In this document: in pieces, positions 7,877 to 16,591 of the stretch
How positions within the stretch are numbered: position 1 is the first letter of the stretch
Layout: each line of letters opens with the position of its first letter
DNA from: Sporosarcina sp. D27
GTDB lineage: Bacteria > Bacillota > Bacilli > Bacillales_A > Planococcaceae
DNA: 64,000 nt
Direction: 5' to 3'
Assembly: GCF_000586555.1 (NCBI RefSeq)
Contig: NZ_AZUC01000063.1
Coordinates: 124,001 to 188,000 of the forward strand
The notes under the pieces: generated by a model
The model's database searches: none
Told to the model about the DNA's origin: nothing
What the model saw: only the letters and a program-made list of their open reading frames with translations
Position numbers and translations under genes: made by a program

Positions 7877-7902
7877 GAAGAGTCGATTTCGCTCGACTCT
7901 TC
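7877..7902. terminator. Stem-loop upstream of the thioredoxin gene
   Basis: GAAGAGTCGA and TCGACTCTTC form a perfect 10-bp stem with a 6-base loop. No clear T tract follows on either side, so its role is uncertain; it lies between two minus-strand genes. Confidence 0.45.
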
Positions 7903-7919
7903 TATTATTGGCGCCTATA

Positions 7920-7950
7920 TAAAAAAGCAGAGAAGAAAGCACCTTCTGCT
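7920..7950 (-). terminator. Terminator after the DUF3231 gene
   Basis: On the minus strand AGCAGA pairs with TCTGCT and is followed by at least six T's. Confidence 0.65.
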
Positions 7951-7998
7951 CTTCCCTACTTTAACTTTTCTTGTGATTTACTCACCCAGTCCCACATT

Positions 7999-8514
7999 TT
8001 ACTCTTTCGTCTGTTGCCCGCTCATGTGCATAGGTGGTGGTATGATCCATCCCTTTTCTTTATTCAGTTTCAATAACTTCGCACCAAACATGACCTTGTC
8101 TGCATGGAACTTAGCAAACATCGTGGCTATATCCTCACGCAAACATTGCCCCATCACTTGACTGCAGGATACTAGTGCCTGACCGATGTTAATAGAGATG
8201 GCACCGCTGATCTCAGGATCCATGAATCGTGCACCTGGAGGGATATCATCTGCAGAACAAGTTGGACGGTCTGGAAGTGTCGGCGGTGGCATAATACCAT
8301 TTTCTTTCAACACTTCTTCGATCTGTTTGTCGTGGTCTTTCATCATATCTACCGCTTCATGTAGGAGTTTCTTAAGCCCTTCGTCTCCCGCATGATTAAT
8401 AAAGGTCTGATAAGCGCTGATCAATCCTTTGTTCGCACCGACATAAGCCCAACATCCAATGACCTCTCCGTAATGCAATGGCTCATCTTTTGGATTTCCA
8501 CTTAGAATTCCCAT
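7999..8514 (-). CDS. DUF3231 family protein
   Basis: This 171-residue protein begins MGILSGNPKDEPLHYGEV, the usual start of DUF3231 members in Bacilli, and consists of ferritin-like helices with several His, Glu and Cys residues and a Pro-rich end (IIPPPMHMS). The family is related in fold to coat/ferritin-like proteins and is known mainly from sporeformers; no reaction is established. It lies alone beside the large catalase gene, which may hint at an oxidative-stress or spore link, but that is only context. Confidence 0.82.
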   Translation of the reverse strand: MGILSGNPKDEPLHYGEVIGCWAYVGANKGLISAYQTFINHAGDEGLKKLLHEAVDMMKDHDKQIEEVLKENGIMPPPTLPDRPTCSADDIPPGARFMDPEISGAISINIGQALVSCSQVMGQCLREDIATMFAKFHADKVMFGAKLLKLNKEKGWIIPPPMHMSGQQTKE

Positions 8515-8600
8515 TCGTATCTCCTCATTTCTAGAAATGTAATCGTACAGTTCTAGGATGAGGAGAATTTGAAATGTTATTCATATGCATTGGAAATGGG

Positions 8601-10670
8601 TTATTTATAAATATCTCTTTCCCAAAAGCGTTGTTTTGCTAACGCTTTTATATATGCATGATTAAAATCGGTTTCATTTTTCTCAACAACGATTCCCGGT
8701 CCTTCGTGGACGGATGTCATAGGGATATACCGTGAACCCTCATTAGTAAAAGCGATTGGTTTGAAATGCTGCCACTGTTCCTCAATGTAATTTTGCATAT
8801 TGCTGGCAAATTCCGCTGGATTACTAGATGTGCCGCCACCTATAACAACACTGTCATACAAAACAGGTGCCGCAGTTATAAATGTCTGATTCGCAATTGC
8901 ATTTTTACCAGCGGTCCCTTTAACATTCCCTAGTGTTCCACTTACAATATCGACTGTGACTCCTGAATTACGAAGTGATTTAACTACATTGCCAATAACT
9001 GTGCCGTCAAATCCTTCACCGATTAATATCGCCACTTTTAGTGTTTCTGGTACGTAAACCGTATTCTTCATGCTCAGCGCAGGAGAAGACGCCGTAACAT
9101 TAGATGGCGTGCATTCTGGACGCTTAACTCCTACCGCAGTTGCAATAGCCGCAGAGAGGCCGCTATCCACCTGACAAAACATATCTACAACTTGCTGACG
9201 TACAGACAGACTTTTCACCTTAGCGACTTCAAAACTGAATGCGTCAATGATATGTTGCTTCTCATAAGGAGACATACTGTTCCAAAATAGACGAGCTTGT
9301 GAGAAATGGTCATCAAACGATGGACTGCTAGCACGAATAACATGCCCTTCTACTTTTTCTTGGTAATGCTCATATCCACCTTTGTCGACAGGAGTAGGTG
9401 ATGGTGTATTATCCGCAAGGGAGTTCTTATGATAGCTGACTTGCCCGACGTCGATACGTTGTCTGCTGAATCCATCTCGCTGGTTGTTGTGAAACGGACA
9501 GACGGGCCGATTAATCGGGATTTCAGCGAAATTCGGTCCACCTAAGCGAAGTAATTGTGTATCCAAGTATGAAAATAATCGGCCTTGCAATAATGGATCA
9601 TTGGTAAAATCGATCCCAGGCACGACATTACCAGGATGAAATGCTACCTGTTCGGTCTCAGCAAATACATTATCGACATTTCGATTCAACGTCATCGTAC
9701 CGATCAATTCAACTGGCACAATTTCTTCTGGCCATAGTTTTGTCGCGTCTAATATATCGAAGTCGAACATGAACTCATCTTCTTCTCTTATAATCTGAAC
9801 ACCTAGATTATATTCAGGGAAGCTTCCGGCATTGATTGTCTCCCACAAATCGCGACGGTGAAAGTCCGGATCCTTCCCACCAATTTTTTGGGCTTCATCC
9901 CACACAAGTGAATGTAAACCTAATTTAGGCTTCCAATGAAACTTTACGAAATGAGCTTTCCCTGCATCGTTGACGAGTCGGAATGTGTGCACACCAAATC
10001 CTTCCATCTTACGAAAACTTGTAGGTATCGCTCGATCAGACATGATCCACATAATCATATGAGCAGTTTCTTGGTTGTTTGCAACAAAATCCCAAAAAGT
10101 GTCATGCGCCGACGCTGCTTGCGGCATTTCATTGTGCGGTTCCGGTTTTACAGCGTGAATGAGATCTGGAAATTTAATAGCATCTTGTATAAAAAAAACA
10201 GGTATATTATTTCCAACCAAATCATAATTACCTTCTTCAGTATAAAACTTCACTGCGAACCCTCTAACGTCTCTGGCCGTGTCCATTGAACCTTTGCTTC
10301 CTACTACAGTAGAAAAGCGAGTGAATAACGGTGTGACTTTTCCTACTCCTTGAAGAAATTTAGCAGTCGTATATTTTTTCATGCACTTGTGCAAAACAAA
10401 CTCACCATGAGCGGCATAACCCCGGGCATGAACAACTCGCTCTGGTATACGTTCATGATCAAAATGCGTGATCTTTTCTCTCAGATGAAAATCTTCCAAC
10501 AAAGTTGGACCACGAACTCCAGCTTTTAAAGACTGTTCGTCTCCAGATACTTTAAGGCTCTGATTTGTTGTCAATGGTTTTCCAAAATTATTGACACGGT
10601 ACTGCTCTAATTGGCGCTGCTTAGCATTTTGGTTCTGCATACCAGGTTGTTCGCCATTTGAATTTTTCAC
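8601..10670 (-). CDS. Large-subunit catalase (HPII/KatE clade) with C-terminal DJ-1/GATase-like domain
   Basis: This 689-residue protein decomposes hydrogen peroxide in the cytosol. The N-terminal catalase core has the distal His in VVHARGYAAHGEF, the Asn in VGNNIPVFFIQDA and the proximal heme Tyr in RLFSYLDTQLLRLG. A flavodoxin/DJ-1-like domain (about residues 545-680, VAILIGEGFDGTVIGNV) follows, which defines the large-subunit clade that includes KatE. I start at the GTG at 10670 because AGGGGA precedes it; the reading frame continues to an ATG at 10685. It is monocistronic. No PerR box was recognised. Confidence 0.95.
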   Translation of the reverse strand: MKNSNGEQPGMQNQNAKQRQLEQYRVNNFGKPLTTNQSLKVSGDEQSLKAGVRGPTLLEDFHLREKITHFDHERIPERVVHARGYAAHGEFVLHKCMKKYTTAKFLQGVGKVTPLFTRFSTVVGSKGSMDTARDVRGFAVKFYTEEGNYDLVGNNIPVFFIQDAIKFPDLIHAVKPEPHNEMPQAASAHDTFWDFVANNQETAHMIMWIMSDRAIPTSFRKMEGFGVHTFRLVNDAGKAHFVKFHWKPKLGLHSLVWDEAQKIGGKDPDFHRRDLWETINAGSFPEYNLGVQIIREEDEFMFDFDILDATKLWPEEIVPVELIGTMTLNRNVDNVFAETEQVAFHPGNVVPGIDFTNDPLLQGRLFSYLDTQLLRLGGPNFAEIPINRPVCPFHNNQRDGFSRQRIDVGQVSYHKNSLADNTPSPTPVDKGGYEHYQEKVEGHVIRASSPSFDDHFSQARLFWNSMSPYEKQHIIDAFSFEVAKVKSLSVRQQVVDMFCQVDSGLSAAIATAVGVKRPECTPSNVTASSPALSMKNTVYVPETLKVAILIGEGFDGTVIGNVVKSLRNSGVTVDIVSGTLGNVKGTAGKNAIANQTFITAAPVLYDSVVIGGGTSSNPAEFASNMQNYIEEQWQHFKPIAFTNEGSRYIPMTSVHEGPGIVVEKNETDFNHAYIKALAKQRFWERDIYK

Positions 10671-10797
10671 GCAATCCCCTTTCATCGATTCGTCTCTCGC
10701 TCCCTGATAGTGTATGCACCCCCACTAAGGCAGGTTACCCAGCACATAGCGACAATCGTTTCTTGCTATACTAAGAATCACAAAGGAGAGTTTTGCC

Positions 10798-11361
10798 ATG
10801 ACACATTATTTTGCAGCCATCCCTATCCCTTTTGAATTGGTCAACGAAAAACTTACAGCGACTAGTTTACATTATGATCTTCCATCACATTATAAGGTTA
10901 TTCCGCACCCAGATGACCTACACGTTACATTGCTCTTTTTCGGTGGACTTAACAGTTCCCAACTTGCACTTGTAAAGCAAGAAATGCAGCTCGTCGCAAC
11001 TAGCACAGATACGTTTTCGATAGCGTTAAACGGCATATCATTTTTTGGAAATCCTGCTGGTCCTCGTGTTGTGTACCTTTCTGTTCAACAAAATTGCCAG
11101 TTAAACGGACTTTACCAACATCTCTCTGATCGTCTGGAATCCATTTTACAAAAACCGGCTACATTAGGCTACACACCGCACGTTACAATCGCTAAAAAGA
11201 AAAAGGATGATCGCTCTGTTCCAATCGAACAAGAACAGTTTGAACCACTGGCTTTGGACGTATCAGAAGTAATTCTCTATTCAATTGCCCCAACAAAGTC
11301 TCCTAAGTATTCCCCTGAGTATACGTTTTCATTTGGCCATTCTTCGAGTATCGATGACTAA
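10798..11361 (+). CDS. thpR: RNA 2',3'-cyclic phosphodiesterase (ThpR/LigT family)
   Basis: The protein (187 aa) carries both HxT motifs of the 2H phosphoesterase superfamily: HVTL at residues 42-45 and HVTI at 128-131. The spacing and the FAAIPIP start match bacterial ThpR (formerly 2'-5' RNA ligase LigT; B. subtilis YtlP). It opens 2',3'-cyclic phosphates on RNA or tRNA halves; the physiological substrate is unclear. AAAGGAG precedes the ATG and a TATACT -10 box lies around 10765. Confidence 0.88.
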   Translation: MTHYFAAIPIPFELVNEKLTATSLHYDLPSHYKVIPHPDDLHVTLLFFGGLNSSQLALVKQEMQLVATSTDTFSIALNGISFFGNPAGPRVVYLSVQQNCQLNGLYQHLSDRLESILQKPATLGYTPHVTIAKKKKDDRSVPIEQEQFEPLALDVSEVILYSIAPTKSPKYSPEYTFSFGHSSSIDD

Positions 11362-11409
11362 GTTCTGCACATACTGAAAAGGATGATACTTTATGAAAGG
11401 AGATTACAA

Positions 11410-11577
11410 ATGGGACGCGATGAACATGCAAAGGGTGGAAAGAATGCTGCTTCTCTTCCGCAAACACCAAAAAACCAAAAACTCTCTGCTTCGGAAATGC
11501 GAGCAGAAATGGCACGTGAACTAGATAACATTGAGTCACTCGTGAAAGAGCGACAACAAAATAAGAAACGCACTTAA
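11410..11577 (+). CDS. Small basic protein, YfhD-like
   Basis: This 55-residue hydrophilic protein starts MGRDEHAKGGKN and contains SLPQTPKNQKL, a segment shared by YfhD-like small proteins of Bacillales (family call from memory of that motif). It has no membrane segment or cysteine. The ATG at 11410 follows GAAAGGAG; the longer frame from 11383 would start inside that ribosome site. It ends at a strong terminator. Function is unknown. Confidence 0.6.
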   Translation: MGRDEHAKGGKNAASLPQTPKNQKLSASEMRAEMARELDNIESLVKERQQNKKRT

Positions 11578-11616
11578 AAAACCGGCCTCCTGTTTAGATT
11601 ACTGGAGGCCGGTTTT
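11576..11616. terminator. Bidirectional terminator between yfhD-like and chemoreceptor genes
   Basis: AAAACCGGCCTCC pairs with GGAGGCCGGTTTT around a 13-base loop. Confidence 0.92.
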
Positions 11617-11617
11617 G

Positions 11618-13315
11618 TTATACCGTAAACTGATTCATATTTTGCTGCAACTTCTCTGCAAGTTCTGCGAGTAGTTGAGCACTTGTTGAAATCTCTTCAT
11701 TGACTGCTAACTGTTCGTCTGAAGAAACTCGTGCAGATTCCGCTTCATCTGCAGCTTGTTGGGCTAACGATTCAATTGTAGTGGCATGGTCCACCACATT
11801 TTGAATCATAGACTTCATAATTCCAATTGAACTTGAAACCTTACTAACTCGTTCATCCACGTCAGATGCGGCCAGTTCAATTTCCTCAAATACTTCACTT
11901 GTTCGGCTCGTTACGACGAGTCCCTCTTGCATCTGATTCGCACTCACCTCTGTTTGTTCAACAGCATGTTTCACGTTTTCAATCATAACTGCAATAAGCT
12001 GGTCGATTTCAGCAGAGGAACGTTTTGACTGCTCTGCCAAGTTACGAACTTCCTCAGCTACAACTGCAAAGCCTTTTCCGTGTTCACCTGCGCGTGCTGC
12101 TTCAATCGCCGCGTTCAGTGCCAATAGATTAGTTTGATCCGCCAAACCTGTAATCATTGACGTCACTCCACGTATATTTTCCGAGTGCTCTGCCATTTCC
12201 GTAATAGTTTGAGATGAGTTCTTCAATAAAGTACTAATCGATGACATTTTGTTAGAGAAAGTCGTTAATGAGGTTGAGCCTTCTTGAACTAATTTCGTTA
12301 CTTGTTCAGACGAACGTAGCATTTCTTCGTTATCAGAAGAAATCGTATCCACAGTGTTTAGAACCTCACTAATTGCTACATTCGATTCAGATACGAGTGA
12401 TTGCTGGTCATTGCTCGCCTGCAGACTTTGCTTTGCGATACTCGCAACCGTTTCCGATGCTGCCAAGCTTTCTTCTGCACCTGCAGAAAGTTGCTCAGCT
12501 TGAGCCGCAAGCTGATGGGCAGAATCGCGTACATGTATAATAACAGATCGTAAATTACTCGACATTCCATTAAATGCAGCCGCCATATCACCAATTTCAT
12601 CTTTGTTTTTAACTATCACTGGTTGTGCTGCTAAGTCTCCAGATGCGATTTGTTGAAATGCTTCTGTCATTTTGCCGACTGGCCGTGCAATCATCCTACT
12701 AATTACGCGCGCAATCACAATTCCCGCAACTAACGCTAGAACCGCCATCCCTATAATCAGCAGTTTCACTGTCTGTATGGATTTTTCTAAGTCTTTTTCC
12801 GCCTTCCCACGTGCTTTTTCTTGCGCAGTGATCAATTCGGATATTTGACCTGTCATCACGTCTTGATAGAGCGAAGCCTGCGAAGAAATTTCGACACCAC
12901 GCTCTTTTGACTCGATTTGATAGCTTTTGATAGCTTTATCCGTTAGCTCATCGTAACTTATCGAGGAGCTAAGAATATCGGCCAGCAGTGCTTTGTTTTT
13001 CTTAGTATGCAACATCTTCTCTAGTGTTTCTGACTTCTCTTTAAATTCTTTAATAAGTGTTTCTCGGTTTTCTAGATAGGAAATTTGGTCAAAAATCATA
13101 TAACCGCGTATTTCATTTGATTTTTGAGATTGTATGGCATTTAGTTGTTCCAGAAGCATAACTTTCTGGATACGATCATTGATAAGTTCTTTATACTCAC
13201 GATCTAATGTAGAAAGTGCCCAAAAGCTTGCTGATCCCATTAACACCATAATGATTAATACAGCTAGAAACCCGAACCATAGCCTTTTTCCAACAGTCAT
13301 TCTCACAAAATGCAC
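11618..13315 (-). CDS. Methyl-accepting chemotaxis protein
   Basis: This 565-residue receptor has an N-terminal membrane helix (about 10-32), a four-helix-bundle extracytoplasmic sensor (about 33-185), a second membrane helix (about 186-208), a HAMP linker ([23 protein letters not shown]) and a long cytoplasmic signalling hairpin. The hairpin tip has the conserved [20 protein letters not shown] and [16 protein letters not shown] segments that contact CheA and CheW. The ligand cannot be inferred. It is monocistronic. Confidence 0.93.
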   Translation of the reverse strand: MHFVRMTVGKRLWFGFLAVLIIMVLMGSASFWALSTLDREYKELINDRIQKVMLLEQLNAIQSQKSNEIRGYMIFDQISYLENRETLIKEFKEKSETLEKMLHTKKNKALLADILSSSISYDELTDKAIKSYQIESKERGVEISSQASLYQDVMTGQISELITAQEKARGKAEKDLEKSIQTVKLLIIGMAVLALVAGIVIARVISRMIARPVGKMTEAFQQIASGDLAAQPVIVKNKDEIGDMAAAFNGMSSNLRSVIIHVRDSAHQLAAQAEQLSAGAEESLAASETVASIAKQSLQASNDQQSLVSESNVAISEVLNTVDTISSDNEEMLRSSEQVTKLVQEGSTSLTTFSNKMSSISTLLKNSSQTITEMAEHSENIRGVTSMITGLADQTNLLALNAAIEAARAGEHGKGFAVVAEEVRNLAEQSKRSSAEIDQLIAVMIENVKHAVEQTEVSANQMQEGLVVTSRTSEVFEEIELAASDVDERVSKVSSSIGIMKSMIQNVVDHATTIESLAQQAADEAESARVSSDEQLAVNEEISTSAQLLAELAEKLQQNMNQFTV

Positions 13316-13406
13316 CCACCTAACTATAGTCGAATAGATTTAGTATACCTCAACTAAAGATAGGTGCATAGGTCTATTTTCTAGAAATAAAATCATCACC
13401 ATAGAC

Positions 13407-14093
13407 CTAATTATTTCTTTTTTTATAAATTACCACAAATCCTTCATCATACTCATGAATAGAAGTGCCAATCCAACCTGCTTCTAAAAGTTCCTGCTGC
13501 TTAGCCGTCTCTCCCATTCCAACTTCAATAGAGTCACCATTCACAACAGACACGTCATCTACTAGATTTTTCATCATGATGTAGCGGGTGAGTGTCTCGT
13601 ATTTCACACTAAGGGCAGCGATATGCATCCCCAATTCAAACTTGTCTTTAATGCTCGCAATATTAAAGGGTGCAACTGTCGCACAGACATACTTATACTG
13701 ATCTGTATCGACATCCTCCATCACAATTTTTCCGAGCTGACGCTGTAACCCGTTCCCTTGAAATTCAGGATGTACATTTGTGATTTCCGAATACAGAACT
13801 GAACTCCACTGCTCTTTAGGAATGCCTGCATCTTCACCTAGGTGTTCAGGGTCTTCGCCCGGATCCATTAGCGCTCGAAAGGCTATGAGGTTCCCTTCAG
13901 CACGAACACCAACAAGCAATCCGTTTCCATCTAAGATGTATTCAAATTCCTCGTCTGTTAACGGTTGCAAAAAAGTTTTCACAGATAAATGCTCGATGAC
14001 TTTCGTTTGCAACTGAATGATTTCAGGTAAATCACGCTTCGTTAACTTGATGACTGGTAGTGAAGTTCCATCTTTCAATGTCACCTTTTTCAT
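13407..14093 (-). CDS. GNAT-family N-acetyltransferase
   Basis: This 228-residue protein has the GNAT core, with acetyl-CoA-binding motif A seen as VHPEFQGNGLQRQLGKIVM and motif B around TVAPFNIASIKDKFELGM. Its ATG overlaps the stop of the epimerase gene by 4 bp (ATGA), so the two are translationally coupled and probably act on related substrates, perhaps amino acids or dipeptide products. The acceptor substrate is unknown. Confidence 0.85.
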   Translation of the reverse strand: MKKVTLKDGTSLPVIKLTKRDLPEIIQLQTKVIEHLSVKTFLQPLTDEEFEYILDGNGLLVGVRAEGNLIAFRALMDPGEDPEHLGEDAGIPKEQWSSVLYSEITNVHPEFQGNGLQRQLGKIVMEDVDTDQYKYVCATVAPFNIASIKDKFELGMHIAALSVKYETLTRYIMMKNLVDDVSVVNGDSIEVGMGETAKQQELLEAGWIGTSIHEYDEGFVVIYKKRNN

Positions 14094-15205
14094 ACAGACA
14101 CCACTTTTTCACTGAATACAGTCAGTTCGGTCAACACCGATTCGTCTATTTCAATACCGAGACCAGGCTTTTCGTTCAAACGAATGAATGGAACATCGTA
14201 TTGGAGATTTCCAACATCTTTGCTGAATTTTAGTGGCCCCGTCAGTTCAACACTAGACATTGCTTTTTGAGAGAACGCTACGTGGAATCCTGCTGCTGAT
14301 CCGATTGAAGACTCGACCATTGAGCCTACTTGACAATCGATTCCCGCCATTTCTGCCATGTGTGCGAGCTTCATAGCAGGATACATCCCACCACATTTCA
14401 TGAGCTTAATATTCACTTTGTCTGCCGCACGTTTTGCAATGATTTCACGCATTTCACGTACTCCTCGTAGTCCCTCATCCGCCATCAAAGGCGTTGCGCT
14501 CTTCGATTTCACTTCGACCAATCCATCGATATCATCTGCTTTAACTGGCTGTTCTAGCCAGTCAAGATTGCAAGCTTCCAACTTCTTCATAGCTTGCAAT
14601 GTGGTCGAACTATTGACCCAACCTTGGTTGACGTCCACTCGAATCGCGATACTTTCTCCAACGCGTTTACGAACCGCTTGTATGCGTCTCACGTCTTCAG
14701 CGGCATTTGTTCCGACTTTCATTTTAAACGATGTATATCCTGCCTCCATACGCTGGGCAGCCTCTTCTGCCATCGCTTCTGGTTCCCCAATGCTTAAGAC
14801 GTGTGTAATTGGAAATTCACTATGATAACGGCCTCCCAGTAATTGATAGGCTGGTATCCCAAGACTTTTACCAACAGCATCGAAACATGCAATGTCAATG
14901 GCTGCTTTCGCAGTGGGTACCCCGTAAATTTCTTTGTCCATCGTTTCATGAAGTCGCTCAAATTCACTTGGATTCAGTCCGATAACAGCTGGAGCTAACG
15001 TATGGCGAAGTACTGAGAATGTCCCTTCCCAGCTCTCTCCTGTGACGTGATCATCCGCAACGGCTTCACCATATCCGACGATTCCAGTGTCAGTAGTAAG
15101 TTTTACGATGATCGAAGGCATGTCATCATACGTTGCATAACTAATGACGAATGGTTCGTGAAGTGGTAGTCTAATAGCAAAAATCTCAATTTCTTTAATT
15201 TTCAT
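14090..15205 (-). CDS. Enolase-superfamily enzyme, dipeptide epimerase / muconate cycloisomerase type
   Basis: This 371-residue protein has an N-terminal capping domain and a (beta/alpha)7-beta barrel. Expected catalytic elements are visible: the KxK motif in SFKMKVG (about 165), the metal ligands in DVNQGW (Asp), WLEQP (Glu) and MADEG (Asp/Glu), and the opposite-face lysine in NIKLMKCGG. That pattern fits the L-Ala-D/L-Glu epimerase and MLE subgroups, which epimerise dipeptides or cycloisomerise acids. The coupled GNAT gene and the nearby antiporter suggest amino-acid or peptidoglycan-peptide catabolism. Substrate is not certain. Confidence 0.85.
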   Translation of the reverse strand: MKIKEIEIFAIRLPLHEPFVISYATYDDMPSIIVKLTTDTGIVGYGEAVADDHVTGESWEGTFSVLRHTLAPAVIGLNPSEFERLHETMDKEIYGVPTAKAAIDIACFDAVGKSLGIPAYQLLGGRYHSEFPITHVLSIGEPEAMAEEAAQRMEAGYTSFKMKVGTNAAEDVRRIQAVRKRVGESIAIRVDVNQGWVNSSTTLQAMKKLEACNLDWLEQPVKADDIDGLVEVKSKSATPLMADEGLRGVREMREIIAKRAADKVNIKLMKCGGMYPAMKLAHMAEMAGIDCQVGSMVESSIGSAAGFHVAFSQKAMSSVELTGPLKFSKDVGNLQYDVPFIRLNEKPGLGIEIDESVLTELTVFSEKVVSV

Positions 15206-15253
15206 ACAAATATCCCCTTCCTGCTTGGCAAGTTGTTATTTTCATTGTATCAT

Positions 15254-15276
15254 TGTCGTTAAATAGTCGCTAATTA
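15254..15276. promoter_or_regulatory. Operator-like direct repeat in the regulator/epimerase intergenic region
   Basis: TGTCGTTAAATAGTCGCTAAT contains two GTCG-Y-T repeats one helical turn apart (11 bp). A near-identical site (18 of 23 bases) lies before the NhaC-type gene at 18117. Here it lies between the divergent epimerase operon and the HTH regulator gene. Confidence 0.6.
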
Positions 15277-15291
15277 AAAAGGTGGTTGAAC

Positions 15292-16533
15292 ATGAGAACA
15301 AAAGTTGCGATATTCGGATCCAAGGAATTCTGTCAACGCGCAATACAATTCACCGAGCAACGCAGTGAAATCATTTTAGACTTGTATCCATATAACATCC
15401 CTAGTGAAGCACCTGAACTTTTGAAAAAGTTACTTCCTTGCGATGCGATTCTTTTTTCAGGATCCCTTCCATACGTCGCTTCGACGGAAGTATTGGCATC
15501 GATCCCCGTGCCATCCGTCTATCTAAAACAAGACGAGACCGAGATCACAACTACTCTACTGGCAATTTCATTAAAACAACCGTTGGAACTTGAAAAGATG
15601 TCCATTGATGTTCGTGAATGCACCGTCTTAGAAAGCGTATTAGCAGATATTAAGGCTGGTGAACAACGCCCCCTTATTTATCAATTAGAAGAAGACTATG
15701 TTTTAGACGATCTTGTTCAATTTCACACGTCAGCTTATGAAAAGAACCGCTTAAATGTCGCTGTTACTAGTGTTCATGCGGTTTATGATCGGTTAACTGA
15801 ACTTGGAATCCCTGTTTTTAAAATGATCAGTGTAAAAAGCTCATTCCTAAAAGCGATTGACCGTGTTTGCCAAGAAGCACTCTTACAAAAAAGCGAGACA
15901 TCTAAAATCGCTGCTGGTATTTTAGATGACTCTATCCTCACAACTGAGATGAAAGACAGCTCTAAAAAGCTCGCTCACTTATTGCACGCTCATTGCATCC
16001 ATGCAGAAGAAGGCATCTTATTTTACACAACCCAAGGTGCTATTCAGTCAGCCTTGCTCACGCCCGAATTTCAACAACTCGCTACTCAAGTGAGCGGTCA
16101 GTTGGCTTTCGGAAGTGGTCGTACACTTACCTCAGCAAAGGAGAACGCTCTGAGTGCTCTCCGATATATGCAAACCGAACAGAACGCGGGTCCCTATTTG
16201 TTGGATGAAAAAAAAGAATTGCATACTCTTCTTCAACCCACGGGCAGCGCTATTGAATTGAGAGTAATTGAACCGGTCCTCGCAGAAATTGCTGAAAAAA
16301 CAGCTCTAAGTCCAGCCGTGTTATCAAAGCTTGCCACATTCGGGCAAAGCCAACATTCCACTCAATTCACTGCAAATGATTTAGCGAGTCACCTAGGCGT
16401 TTCTCGCCGAACTGCAGAACGGACCATTAGAAAGTTACTTTCGAGCGAATATGCAAACACTGTAGGTGAAGAAATGACATATCGTCAAGGACGGCCACGA
16501 GCTGTTTATGAATTGAATTTTCCCGTGTACTAA
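15292..16533 (+). CDS. Transcriptional regulator with C-terminal helix-turn-helix
   Basis: This 413-residue protein is not identified at family level. The N-terminal half looks like a Rossmann-like sensor (VAIFGSKEFCQRAIQF). The middle part contains GQLAFGSGRTLTSAKENALSAL, which resembles the C-terminal piece of degenerate GGDEF/cyclase-like domains found in some sensory regulators. The C-terminus (about 355-413) is a clear DNA-binding helix-turn-helix (ANDLASHLGVSRRTAERTIR). The ATG at 15292 follows AAGGTGG. It is divergent from the epimerase operon and probably controls it, itself and the antiporter through the repeated sites. Confidence 0.75.
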   Translation: MRTKVAIFGSKEFCQRAIQFTEQRSEIILDLYPYNIPSEAPELLKKLLPCDAILFSGSLPYVASTEVLASIPVPSVYLKQDETEITTTLLAISLKQPLELEKMSIDVRECTVLESVLADIKAGEQRPLIYQLEEDYVLDDLVQFHTSAYEKNRLNVAVTSVHAVYDRLTELGIPVFKMISVKSSFLKAIDRVCQEALLQKSETSKIAAGILDDSILTTEMKDSSKKLAHLLHAHCIHAEEGILFYTTQGAIQSALLTPEFQQLATQVSGQLAFGSGRTLTSAKENALSALRYMQTEQNAGPYLLDEKKELHTLLQPTGSAIELRVIEPVLAEIAEKTALSPAVLSKLATFGQSQHSTQFTANDLASHLGVSRRTAERTIRKLLSSEYANTVGEEMTYRQGRPRAVYELNFPVY

Positions 16534-16536
16534 AGA

Positions 16537-16591
16537 AAAGGCTGTCCAGCAAATCAGTTAACTCCTGATTTCCTGAACAGCCTCTTTTTTT
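16537..16591. terminator. Bidirectional terminator between regulator and antiporter genes
   Basis: A long stem AGGCTGT...CAAATCAG pairs with CTGATTT...ACAGCCT, flanked by A and T runs. Confidence 0.88.

Noticed and set aside
8601-10797. PerR box or sigma-B promoter before the catalase gene
   Set aside because: GGGTAA was seen, but no proper -35 partner or PerR palindrome could be defended.
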